Positions 13,813 to 25,277 of a DNA stretch of 64,000 nt are shown here, piece after piece (the stretch's first letter is position 1; the number at the start of each line of letters is the position of its first letter). Below the pieces are notes generated by a model. The model saw only the letters and a program-made list of their open reading frames with translations. It was not told the DNA's origin and made no database searches. The stretch spans positions 84,356,777 through 84,420,776 of the forward strand of contig OZ018337.1 of the NCBI GenBank assembly GCA_963969495.1. Reading direction: 5' to 3'. The DNA is from Ceratothoa steindachneri (Eukaryota > Arthropoda > Malacostraca > Isopoda > Cymothoidae). A program made the translations under genes and the position numbers.

Positions 13813-16800
13813 AGAATTTTGGTCTCCAGCCTATGGCCGATCATGATTCTTTTTTTTCTCCATCTGGCAACGACAGGGATGGGGGATCGAAGAAGGGGGG
13901 GGGGGGAAGTGCGAAGGATTTAAATTCAAAAGAGTGAGTGCATTTGGCCGATATTAAACTAATAAAGGCTGCGGCTATGTGACTTATGAGAAAGTAGGAG
14001 CAAATATGCTTTAATATTTACAAGGTTATACACAATAAATAGAATAAAGAAAATAATGGCAATAGATACTGGATGAGTATATAAGAATCGAATTAGCAGA
14101 TTAACTGAGTGCGGAATTACATGAAAGACGTCGCTGGAAGACACTTTCATTAAAACCATACAGTTAAAAGCCCGCCTCAAGTACTTCATTTTTAGAAGGC
14201 TTTAAATTTCTAAAAATACGTGGTAAAATCTGATTGAACGAAAATTGAGATCTCTTGCGTAAAAGTGGCGACAACTCTCTTGAATGACATTGTTCCAACA
14301 ATAAACTATGGAGTAGACAAATTATATTTTAGGGTAGTTTCGCTGCACTGTCGTTGGTCAAGTTGAGAATACAGCATAAGTGGTTCTTTCCGATTATACT
14401 AAGAGTGATACTTGTAAGTATGGCCTCTCGTTTATTGATTTTCAACGTAACAACACTCCCAAAATACATCAAATGTAGTCTGATCCTGGAGGCCAGAAGT
14501 TAAAATGAGCATTTTCGCTTTTTATAATGAGAACCGCAGTCATCAGCCCGCATTTCGATAGACGCACCAAAATTCTGAACTATTAGAGATGTATGACTGA
14601 TAATAGATTCGTCCCAATGCATCGAAATTTCGATACTTTACTTTCAATATTTCAGGAACTATCGCTATTAGAACGCGTATTATTACTTAATCTAGTTAAT
14701 ATAAAGAAAAAGTAATACACACTATTTAAGAAATATGGTAGTAAAAAAATAATACGCAAGAAAGAGAAGAAGAGGGACCAACCGAGGATCAAAACGCATC
14801 AAAAGGATTAATCAATCGCTTATTTTGAAAGAATAAACTTCTATAAATATTAACCTTTTTCTCATATTCTTCATTTAAAATAAATGAAATTAATCAATTA
14901 AAAATTGATACATAATCTATCCCAAATAAAATTTATAATAAAACTACTGGTAAATTAAACTTCTGAGCTAATGAGAGGTCATAAAACGGATAATTAATCA
15001 AAGAAGATCAAAGGAAAGAGACGTCAACATGCATTTGAAAAACCCCTGTAGCATTCGGAGATTCACCTAGTTCCTTTAAAATAGTAATGTATTTAAAATA
15101 GGTTTGACATTATTTGTAGAGTCTGTCAAAGCAGAAACCGGTCTTGGATCTATTTTTCTTGACATGAAAAAAGAAATTGGGAAATAACAGCTGAGTTTAA
15201 TAGATTGGCATTATTAGATTTAATGATCGAAGGTTCTCACTCTCCTTTACATATGGAAAGGATTTAGTCCAAATAGTGTCAAACCACAGCATGTATGCCT
15301 TTGATTGCTCTCAAGTTATAGCAAAGGTGATGGTAAATTTTGCGTAGAGGGCTGGATAGAATTCAAAACTAAAGTGTAAAAAAGTTGTGTTGGTAGGAAA
15401 AGAGATAGAAACCAGAGTAAGAAAACGGATGACAAACAAACAATAAATTCAGTTACTGATCTAGTTGTAAATAGCAAAACCGTATAAATTCCTTAATAAG
15501 ATATCTAAGAAGAGAGCCTGATTTAATGTATTTATTATTTATTAAGGATGACTAATACCAAAGACTTTGAGGAAATGACATAGTTTTATTTCATGTCACC
15601 AATAATCGCCAAATATTCTCGGTAAAATGAAAAGCTTAGGGAATTCAAAGGTGCGTAGAGCCAAATTTGAATATTATTGAGCAAATTGGGTTTCCAATTT
15701 TGAGGCCGCTTTTGACTGCAAATACACAAACATTTTTGTCTGGGGTTAATTTTTAAAAGGGTTGTATTCTCCCCTCCATCAGTCATTGGATCTATGTATG
15801 TATATATATAGCGCCGGTGTTGAAAAAGTGATAAAGACCAACGGGGAGCAGAAAATTTTCAGGGTAACAAGAATTAATTAACGGGTCGATGAAGAAGAAT
15901 GAGAGGATTCGCCGAGCCAAATTATGAAACTATAATTCATGGCAGAAAATCGTCCATTAATTAATTCCTCCTAAAGTAAGAACAGAGCACAATATAAAAG
16001 AGGCTTTCTTTGGATTGTAAATTATATATAAAGTCTACATGAAGAGACGAGTGACATGTCTTTTTCCCTCTTTATTGCTCACCTATTCTTATTACTTTCA
16101 AAAAGGCAACTGCATGACAAAAAAATAACTATTTATTTGAATCAAGTTATTCGAAACAGAGAAATGGAACACTATTTTATTCCTGGCCATAAGCATTTCA
16201 TCATCATGCAATGGCCTCTAAAATCAGCAAATATTGTATCACGCTACCTATACATACCCAAGGAAGCTTCACGTTGTTCTTGAAACACTCAATTCAACAA
16301 TTTCATAAGGTCATCGTGAATGGAATCATTGATGTATGTGAGACAGATCTTCTCAGAGATCAATAAGATAGAGGATAGGAGGGGAAAACTATCATGGCTT
16401 GAAGATAATCGTAAAACTAGCCTAGATTGTTAATTCAGAAATATACATATATGTATTTTGTTTAAAATACGATTTTTCAATTTCTCTGACGTCTCGGCTT
16501 AGAATATTTACAGAAGGAAGACATTTTATATTTTGTAAGCAATATTAGTACTGGCTTGAACACATTTTTCTTAGTATTTCATCAAAGCAGAGAAAGTAAG
16601 GCAGTATATGGAAGGAAAAAATAATGAAGGTTGGACGGTAAGAAAATATCTCACAGAACATTTTCTTACAATCTCTTGTCTTTAAAGTTTAAAACGAAAA
16701 AATAAAGGATTTTGCAACACCATTTATCAATGTAGAATGACTACAAAATGCCAGAGCAAAATGTGTAAAGAAAATGACCATTTCCAGATTGTTGAAAACC

Positions 16801-18338
16801 ACGTCCAATATTCGAATTGATTGTATCTAACAGGTAAATAATGGTTACTATATAATGAAAAAATGAGAATCCGCATGAGCAAAGATTAAATGAAAGAGAT
16901 TGAAAGTTCTCAATGGTTTAATTGGCCATAAAATTCGAAAGTTCAATTTAAAGAAGTTTGAATTAAATTGTAGTTTAAAGGATTTTCGAACTCGGTCTTA
17001 ACGAGTCGTTTTATTAGAGTAAACAAGTGAAGACCAAGAAACCAACTCGGTAAGATATGAAAGTCGGTTCAAAAAATCGTCTAAAGATTTGTTTGATACA
17101 AAAAAGAGGAAAGAAATGTAGATGAAAAAAACGTAACGCATAAATCGAAATTATAGAAAGTATAGGCTATTAATCATCACTCGTCCAAATAATAAATAAC
17201 CGATTCTCTATCATCATTTTGAATCAGTAAATAATAGTTCCATGAATGATAAATTAATTTTTTCAGAAGCAATCAATATGGTAAATGTTTTTAATGATCA
17301 TTACTTTACAAAATTTAAATCATATTCAATAAATCAAACATCTCACAAATATATGTTTATGAAGGTTTTTCCTGTTAAGAATATTTGCTTAAGTATTTAA
17401 TTAAGAAGGATATCTACAACAAATTGTGTTGTACAAATATTAATATATCTTATTTTGAATTAGACGTAATATTATACTACTAAATATGTCCACTGATGAA
17501 TATGAAAACAGATATGAACAGTAAAATATCAGTCTGACCAGCAGAAATATAAATATGAATTATTTTACAATAATATTTTTATTTTAATATTAATAAATAG
17601 ATACATAGATAAAAGATATTAGGTATCTTGAGCAGCGATTAAAAACAACAAAAACTCACGGCCCAATTCTCATTTCTCAATCTTGGTTAATTTTATATTG
17701 AAATGACTAAATGAACACTAACTTTTTCTCAGTTGCCATCATATTTCCTATAACTTGACGCGCTAAGACTAGCACCAAGAAATCTTTTTTTCCAGACCTG
17801 TAATTAACCCGACCTGTTATAAAGCAGACGAACTATGCTTGAAACCCGACACACCACGTCTACTGTGCCTTCAGTCTCTTTTTATACCTCAGAATCACTA
17901 TGCATATCCTTTGGTCAAAGTTCATATATTATTAAATAAACGCAATTCGTCAATTTGGGCTAATTTAAAAAATTGTCAACAACAAAACCAATAAATTGAG
18001 AGTCGTCCGTTCTAATTTACAAAAAATTGAGCACCAATTGTTTCTTGGCATCTATATTTGAAGACTCATTTTAAGGAAAAATAAAACGTTTACTATTATT
18101 TAACGATCGCAATTATATACTTTGTAGCAAGATGCAGTCTTAATTTTATCCCTTGAAAAGTGTTTGTGCAAACGTAATCTGAATTTGGTGAGACCAGAAG
18201 ACGAATAAATTATATATAAGCGTAGTTTTGCTGATTGAAATTATATTGAACATCCTTGTATAAATAATCAAAATGGACAGCTAATAAGTCTGAGGATATC
18301 TTAGTTAGCCCTAACTTATTATTATCTCTCTATTTCAG
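13813..18338. other. Intergenic/intronic sequence, no gene recognised
   Basis: AT-rich. A run of ten or more G lies at about 13896-13906. A (TA)-type short tract lies at about 15800. Open frames here are short and low in protein-like composition. Confidence 0.5.
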
Positions 18339-18719
18339 ATCCAGATAAATATTTTTGAGAACTGAAATTTAGCTATCGAAAAATTGCCCTTCGTAAACCA
18401 TCTCTCGTCCCACCGCCAAACACGGAGACAATAGATTGCAGAATTATTGAACGAGGCCCTGTCAGACTTTTTCTGGACAGAGAAATTCATCCTTCCGATC
18501 CGGAGCACCATTAAAATTTACCTAATTAAGATTATATCGGTCATTGCCAATCAGTTTTAAGTAAAATTCTCCAAAATAAGATGTGATGCCCAAACAAATT
18601 GGATACCATATCACCGTGATCAGGGGAGGACAGTTCATGGCAAAGAGGAGCAAATGAAACAGTGTGATCTGTTCTAGCTCTAGACATCAAACCTCTCTTA
18701 ATTTGAACTCATCTGACAG
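18339..18719 (+). other. Candidate non-coding exon
   Basis: A 381-bp block, less AT-rich than its surroundings, is bounded by strong splice-site matches: a pyrimidine tract ending TATTTCAG at 18331-18338 and CAG|GTAAGC at 18717-18724. All three plus-strand frames hit stops within the first ten or so codons, so it could only be untranslated exon or long non-coding RNA sequence. The evidence is splice-site pattern and composition only. Confidence 0.2.
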
Positions 18720-20662
18720 GTAAGCATTTGATTTTATTCTTACCTCGAGCAGGTGGTATTATTTTCTTTTTCACTATTATAAGTCTGTGTTATCAATATA
18801 CAATATTATTCTCTTTTTGCGCTATGATCTTCACTAATATGCCTTTACTATAAGTTGTCCTTCTTTTTGGCTGTCTGTAACCACCCTTAGTCACCTACCC
18901 GATAAAAAGAATTAAATCTCGGAAACTCGATTATTTCATCGAGACTAACCCATGTTTTTTTTCCGAAAAAATCATTTTCAAACAAAGAAGTGACACAGAA
19001 TTCTCTGCTTTCTAAATATTTTATGAGAATATCATGAAATAGTAGTGAAATTAATAGATTTTTAAAGTGTTAAGGCAATATATCCTTAATGATCCCAAAA
19101 CAAGTGAATGAGGCACACGTCATACAAGGACGCTTATTAACATTTTTTATGTATCTGAGTTATCATACCCATGTGGGTATAGGACACTAATGAGAGGATT
19201 CAATTAGCTTGCATGGACATATAAAGTGACAAAATATATCAACAATAAAAATCAATGTTGATATTAAACAAATTGAAACAGAATTGTCATAAACGAAATA
19301 AAAGAGAAAATTACCATCAAGCCGACACTGCATAATTAAAATATTTCTTGAAATGACCTCAAGAGTTGAGGGTCGGAAGACAAAAGAAAAAAATTATATT
19401 ATCTGAGAAACATCAAGTGTTGTTTATCTTAATTAGCTTCAGTTGAAAACGCTTCTAACAAACGAAGATAATATTAGATCAGAATTCCCCACAAAAGAAG
19501 TGTTATCTGTGGTAGCAATACTAAAGCAAATAACACTCATAATACCAGGCAGAGAGAACGTTTTATCCTGTATCTTCATCTAAATCCAGAATGATTACCG
19601 CCCTTGTTCACCCTTTTATGGGTCTAACCTCGCGTGAAAAAGATAGTGAGAGATTAAAACGAGGTGCAAAAGATAACCCGAGAAAGCGAAACACCTTCTA
19701 TCAGCTATTTTTTTATTAATTCTGTGAGTATTTGAACAATTTAGTTAAATAAATCCTTCCCCTATATTATTGTCTATTACTCGATTTATAGAATTAATTA
19801 TTAAGGCCAAAGTTCTCTTAGAGCTTAATTAAAAAAAATAATTCTCACATTTAGGAGTAGATCATTGATCGTCCACAATTGAAATTTACTCCAATTTTAG
19901 GGATAAACTCATCGCATTAATTGTTGAAGAGGCAAAAGAAATTTGAAAGACGTAATTGAATTCACCAATACAATGAGACATACCAATATCGTAGAGGAAC
20001 CGGCATCAGAATGGCGGGGCTTCATTTCCCGACCATAATAGAAACTATTACGAAAACCTATTAGCTCACATCTTCTCATTTATTTTTATTATCACTAAGT
20101 ATTGCAATAAGCACAAATCGTCCACCCATTAATCACCACCTACTTTATTGACCTATGTCACTACTTACATAATCTCCTAAAGTAATAGGATCCAAATTAC
20201 CCTCTTCATTGCTGTTGCCGCCTTCAAAACCGATTACGGGAAGCACCGCGCTTAAATATCACTACTGGCACTGCGGGCGCCGTTAAGGCAGACTTCGAAT
20301 CCCGATCACGCTCACTCTATTACTAATCTCGGGACTTTGCAAGTCCCATTATCTCTAAGGAAGGCCTTGCAAGATTTATTAAACTAAAATTGGCGCACAT
20401 TTGGAAAACACGTCCATGCAGTCAGATTATGTAATAATAATTACTCTTTAATGAAACTGATATTTCTTTTAATAATATTTAAAATGGGTGTTATAATTCA
20501 TGTATCTGAAGTTTCTATGAATATGCTTGATTACTCTCGACAAATTTCCTTAATTTATAATGAAATAGCAATTCAATTAAATTTATTTTATAACCAACCC
20601 CCCCCCCCCCCCCGCCATCTTTCGGCTTATTCATTTCGTATAAAAGGATCCGCTCAAGTAAT
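18720..20662. other. Intergenic sequence with a poly-C tract
   Basis: No gene seen. A run of 16 C lies at 20598-20613. The stretch 20200-20360 has a higher GC and CpG content than its surroundings but no open frame or RNA fold that I can defend. Confidence 0.5.
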
Positions 20663-20679
20663 TTAACCCATTAATGCCG
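20663..20679 (+). mobile_element. Orphan piggyBac-type terminal repeat next to TTAA
   Basis: TTAA at 20663-20666 is followed by CCCATTAATGCCG (20667-20679), identical to the first 13 bases of the piggyBac at 25074-27801, whose flank is also TTAA. The sequence then diverges (CTTGCCAATTCGAGGTGCCA). No matching right end was seen in the following kilobase, so this is a one-ended remnant or a truncated non-autonomous relative. Confidence 0.7.
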
Positions 20680-20786
20680 CTTGCCAATTCGAGGTGCCAC
20701 TATGGTTTTTTCGTTATATGTCGGACAAATTTGTTTACTTTCCATAAAACTTTATTTCAGCTAATAATACAAGCCTACAATTATGT

Positions 20787-20810
20787 AAAACACTACCTTG
20801 GCAGTGTTTT
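20787..20810. repeat. Small stem-loop
   Basis: Perfect 8-bp inverted repeat AAAACACT / AGTGTTTT around the 8-nt loop ACCTTGGC. It lies about 110 bp inside the orphan TTAA end and may be a subterminal element of that remnant. Confidence 0.5.
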
Positions 20811-21170
20811 TTGCTCACAAAAATGAGATGTAATCGTATATTATATTTATTTAAACGCGTTATACGCGAGTCTAAACATAGCTTCGACATCTCTCTTCAA
20901 AACTTAAGGACTTTATTAAAATTTTAGTTTAAGTTTCAGTAAAATGTAAAGATTCAATCCATGAATGACAATATTTTATATATATGAGAAAAATAATTCC
21001 TTAACATGATTTATTATAACTTAGCAAATGATTTTACCGGCATAACCGATATACAAATATTCGCTGCGAGCGTGAACATAACAAATGAGTCTCCCTAAAA
21101 TTGTTGTTTAATAATTAAGAATTAATACTTATCTATATATATATTAATTCCTCTATACTCCTACCCGTTC

Positions 21171-21677
<507 letters not shown>

Positions 21678-21679
<2 letters not shown>

Positions 21680-22463
21680 ACAAAATACATGAATAAATTC
21701 ATAAAATTTTTTCATATAATTGAATACCTGGTCAAATTAATCTATCACACATGATATTGCAAAGTACATTTCTTTTTTAACGCAACATTCTAGTTTTAAA
21801 ACAAGTTTAGAAATAACTTAACTGCTAGAGTTTCTTAGGCCTGAACTCCTCTTTCCACAAAGGTTCAAATTACAGAATGAAATAAAAAAGGAGATTTTAC
21901 TGGTAATTTCACACTAACAGACATCGATTTCTTTTCTTCCTGACCTATGGGTAGGTGGAAAAATAGAGAAATAAACCACTCCCCCTGCTCAAGAGATTTT
22001 AAGATTGAGCATTTGATACAGAAATTAACTTTTCGAGTAAACACATAGTAGCATAAGCTTAGACCACACTACTAGAAATTAGACAAACCGGTTTAAACCA
22101 TGTGCAGTATTTTTTTTATTTTATTTTCAAAACTTTATTGTTTTCTTTCTTGTAAGACGGAATTTATTTGTTCTTGAGGAGGAAAGGCGGAGATAATAAA
22201 ATTCCACTTTTTCGATGATTTAATCAAAGTTTCAAAAAACCCAGATTTTTACCACCAAAATAGAAAAAAATAAAAGTTATAGAAATGAACAAACTCAAAA
22301 ATACAAAGAGCATTTTTATTCAAAAATGTGCAAGATTTAAACAAGTTAAAGTTAAATATATTTGGAGTCACAACCAAATAAACCGAAAAGACAAAATACA
22401 ATATTAAAACATATGAAGAAAAAGGAGTCTCATCCCGATCAGTTGATTTATTTATTTTCTCTA
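21678..22463. other. Intergenic sequence, nothing recognised
   Basis: AT-rich with short chance frames. No recognisable element between the inverted repeat and the mariner. Confidence 0.5.
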
Positions 22464-23269
22464 TACGAGGGGCGGTCAATAAGTTTTGCAATTCGGATAT
22501 AAGGAAACGAGATATAAGGAAAATTGTTTTATTATTTTTCAATATAACTACCCTCGACTTCAATGCACTTGCGCCCCTTTTCCCTGAGGCTTCGAATTCG
22601 CAACAACCAGAAATCTACCGACTGCTGTTTAATCCACTCCTGGACGGACAGCTGGGTATCTTTATCGTCCCCAAACCGGCGTCCACGCAGTGCAGCCTTG
22701 AGCTGGTGGAATAAAATGTAGTCAATGGGGGCAGAACTGAACTGTACGGGGGATGGTTGAGCTCCTCGAATCTGCACTCGCGCAGGGCAGCTTGTGCAAC
22801 TCTGGCCTTGTGGCCTTGACGACGTTGAAGGCAATCATAGGGCGTAAGGATTCTAGGGACCCAATGCGAGAGACCATGATCATGGCCAAATTGTCTTGGA
22901 TGATGTTGATAACACCTCCTCGTGATATTCCAAGTTCTCGCTCTATTTCTTCGACCTTCACTCGTCGATTTTTGAGGATTATCCTTTCTACCGGGGACAC
23001 ATTTTCCTCGTTGGTCACCTCTGACGGGCGTCGTGGATGGGAGTCAACTTTAAGGGACTCACGACCATGGCGGAACTCGATATTCCAGCAAGCAATGGTT
23101 GCATAGGAAGGGGCAGTGTCGGTGTACACTGCAACCATGCGTTTATGGTTCTCTTTTCCACTCTTACAGGTCCTGAGTTGTCATAACTTGTCCTAACACC
23201 CCGTAAACAGCCATCCCCCTCCTGTGTTTTGCCCAACCGATTTGCTAAACTAATAGACCACCCCTCGTA
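22464..23269 (-). mobile_element. Internally deleted mariner, copy A
   Basis: The right end (22464) reads TACGAGGGGCGGTCAATAAG. The other end, reverse complemented from 23269, reads TACGAGGGGTGGTCTATTAG; these are mariner terminal inverted repeats with TA at the outer edges. The minus strand encodes transposase pieces. Near 23138-22930 lie PSYATIACWNIEFRHGRES, the basic PRRPSEVTNEENV linker and KVEEIERELGISRGGV, the second helix-turn-helix. Near 22800-22560 lie LKAALRGRRFGDDKDTQL and GIRSLREKGRKCIE-like C-terminal sequence. Between them the part with the first two catalytic Asp residues (the TGDETW and HDN motifs of the family) is gone. Frameshifts split what remains. Length about 806 bp against roughly 1.3 kb for a full mariner. 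Confidence 0.85.
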
Positions 23270-23617
23270 TATGTAGGTCTGGTATAGAAAAGAGCAAAAG
23301 AATAAGTAAAATATAAACATTCTTTAATTCTCTTTACATATCTTACCAACACAACAACATTACACTTATCACCAACTAAACAGCTTTTGTTCAGATAAGA
23401 AAAATTCATATATAAAATGTGTTTGTAACATCTATCACCATTTATAAATAATTGAAAATCATTTGAACGTTCCTAATTATCGCAGATTAGGATAAGAGTC
23501 AGAGGTCTTTATTTCTCTAAAGGATCAATTTTTTACTGTCTCGTCAACTTCTGCCTATAGGAGTACTGAACCTAACCCTAACAAAAACCCTGGTCTTTTT
23601 GAAACATTATATATACA
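23270..23617. other. Spacer between the mariner and the gypsy element
   Basis: AT-rich. Ends with ATACA (23613-23617) directly before the gypsy LTR. Nothing else recognised. Confidence 0.5.
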
Positions 23618-24062
23618 TGTGATAGTACGGTCTAAGGCCACTTAAATTCAGCCGCTATCACATGTTTGAAACACATGCTACCCACGTGCATCTGCGAGAG
23701 GAAGCAGACCGCGTTATCGCCCACCATAGCAAATGCTTAATCAAGGAGGTTCACTACCCTGTTTTGCCTCCATACGTCGATCTCGCCATATTGAGTTAGG
23801 CTTATGGGCAGATAAGGTATTTTCCTAGGCCCGACCGGGGCATTTCCCCGAAGTCCCTCACTCAATTATCCCCTATGCCATAGAGATGGCTACGGGTACT
23901 TATACAATAGCTTTTCCCAATTCAAGCAGATCCCAATTATCTTCGCGAGGCATCATGCTGATCCGGTCTCCCTTGTACACCTAGGAACTCTCTACCTCGA
24001 GAACCCTCTTATTGGCCAAAGAAGGACCATATTTCTTGAGTGCCAAGGATCGTGCCTTCAAG
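23618..24062 (+). repeat. 5' LTR of the gypsy element
   Basis: Starts TGTGATAG and can be followed against the 3' LTR at 29829 through shared blocks: GCTACCCACGTGCATCT, TTGAGTTAGGCTTATGGGCA, ATTATCCCCTATGCCA and AAGAAGGACCATATTTC...GTGCCAAGG. Similarity stops near 24058, so the end is approximate. The first 50 bases hold a perfect 10-bp inverted repeat, CATGTGATAG (23616-23625) and CTATCACATG (23655-23664), beginning two bases outside the LTR. I could not identify a primer-binding site after the LTR. Confidence 0.8.
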
Positions 24063-25060
24063 AAGCTAAGTCAACCAGGCTCCCCTGTTGTTCAGAAGGA
24101 GAACAACGTTAGAACAGCCCTTGTTCTTCAAGCCCGTTCGTCAAGAGAAATCCAACGAGAAGAAAGAGAAATCCAACGAGAAGAAAAAGAAAGAGAAAAA
24201 TAGGAACGGAAAAGACAAGCTGAGCTTCACCATCAGATTGAATTAGCTCGTGTTGAAGCAGAAATGCAGTCAGCCAGTTGACGTTCAGAAGCCCCCCCTA
24301 ATCTCCAACTAAAGCTCCCTTATTTCACGGACGGAGAGGATTTAGGAGCATTTTTCGCCCACTTCAAAAAGATCCTCGAAATCAATAACATGGATCTGGA
24401 GGCTGAAGGTGTAGTCAGATTACTTCCCTTTTTAAATTGTAAATTGCGCGAAATTTTTATATCTTGACCATCTGAATGTACAATTAACTAGAGCACCTTA
24501 AAAGCTGAGTTATTGGCCGCTCATAATATAATATGACTCCCGATTTCTACCGCCAAGAATTTCGAGGAGGTCGTATTAAACCCGGACAGACGTTCCGTCA
24601 ATTCGGATACATTCTTCAGAGTAATTTTAAATTTGGGTTAGAATCCTCAAAGGCTGATCCTAACTACGAGTCCTTAACAGACTTCGTGTTGCGAGATCAA
24701 TTTTTGGCGTCTCTCCCGACGGAGATCCGCGCGTTCGTCAAGGATCGTCGGTGCCAGATCTTTAAAGAATGTACCGAAGAAGCGGATGTCTATGCCGCAA
24801 GCCATAATTTATACCCAAAGGAGAATCGAACTTCTCACCAATCCCCCTACAAGGAAAGAAGCAAGGATTCGCGGCCCTTCACAGCAAAGCCGACGAAGTT
24901 TCCGAGCCCCGTAAAACCCCAAAACTTCTTTTCTATAAAACCAACAACGGGACACCAAACCTCCCGTTAAGATTTCTCCTCCATCTCTCTTCCCGAAGCG
25001 ACCAATCATATGCTTCACCTGTGGTGTAGAAAACCACATGTGCTCAATTTGCCCTCATAA
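24012..25060 (+). pseudogene. gag: gag remnant of the gypsy element
   Basis: Capsid/nucleocapsid polyprotein remnant in two frames. An early Glu/Arg-rich segment (REIQREEREIQREEKEREK, near 24150-24203) looks like a short coiled coil. Then, after stops, LKLPYFTDGEDLGAFFAHFK (near 24310) resembles the start of a retroviral-type capsid domain. After a frameshift, 24533-24970 carries QTFRQFGYILQ, DFVLRDQFLASLPTEIRAFV and ECTEEADVYAASHNL, typical of gypsy capsid C-terminal domains. A frame change leads to one zinc knuckle at 25011-25052, CFTCGVENHMCSIC (C-X2-C-X4-H-X4-C). The piggyBac lies directly downstream. At least two in-frame stops and two frameshifts prevent a full product. The apparent start at 24012 is a TTG inside the LTR and is not credible. 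Confidence 0.75.
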
Positions 25061-25086
25061 TTTCTAAGCTTAACCCATTAATGCCG

Positions 25087-25104
25087 AACGGTAACTATTG
25101 TTAC
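25087..25104 (+). repeat. Subterminal palindrome, left copy
   Basis: GCCGAACGGTAACTATTGTTACC: the GGTAAC and GTTACC arms pair across a 5-nt centre directly after the terminal repeat, followed by a GAATAAATG block. Related motifs lie at 25444-25468 (opposite orientation) and 27642-27671 (same orientation). Likely a protein-binding or structural signal of the transposon. Confidence 0.7.
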
Positions 25105-25204
25105 CAGTGTGAATAAATGTATATATATCTTCAGAAAGTTGGAGAAAAATCATTTTAAAGCGTTTATAAGTTTGAAACAACTTTGAGCACGAGGTTGAAG
25201 CGGA

Positions 25205-25240
25205 TATATAAGCATTCGACAGCATGAGTCACATTCAGTC
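25205..25240 (+). promoter_or_regulatory. Core promoter of the transposase gene (TATA + initiator)
   Basis: TATATAA at 25205-25211 is followed by TTCAGTC at 25234-25240. The A of the initiator (25237) is 32 bases after the first T of the TATA box, the expected spacing for RNA polymerase II. TCAGT matches the arthropod-style initiator consensus. The predicted 5' UTR to the ATG at 25278 would be about 41 nt. Confidence 0.6.
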
Positions 25241-25277
25241 GTCCTTGAAAGTTCAGAGGAGGTGGATGTCATTCGCG

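Noticed and set aside
20200..20360. tRNA-like text (GACTTCGAATCCC) in a GC-richer patch
   Set aside because: No matching A box or acceptor stem could be drawn.
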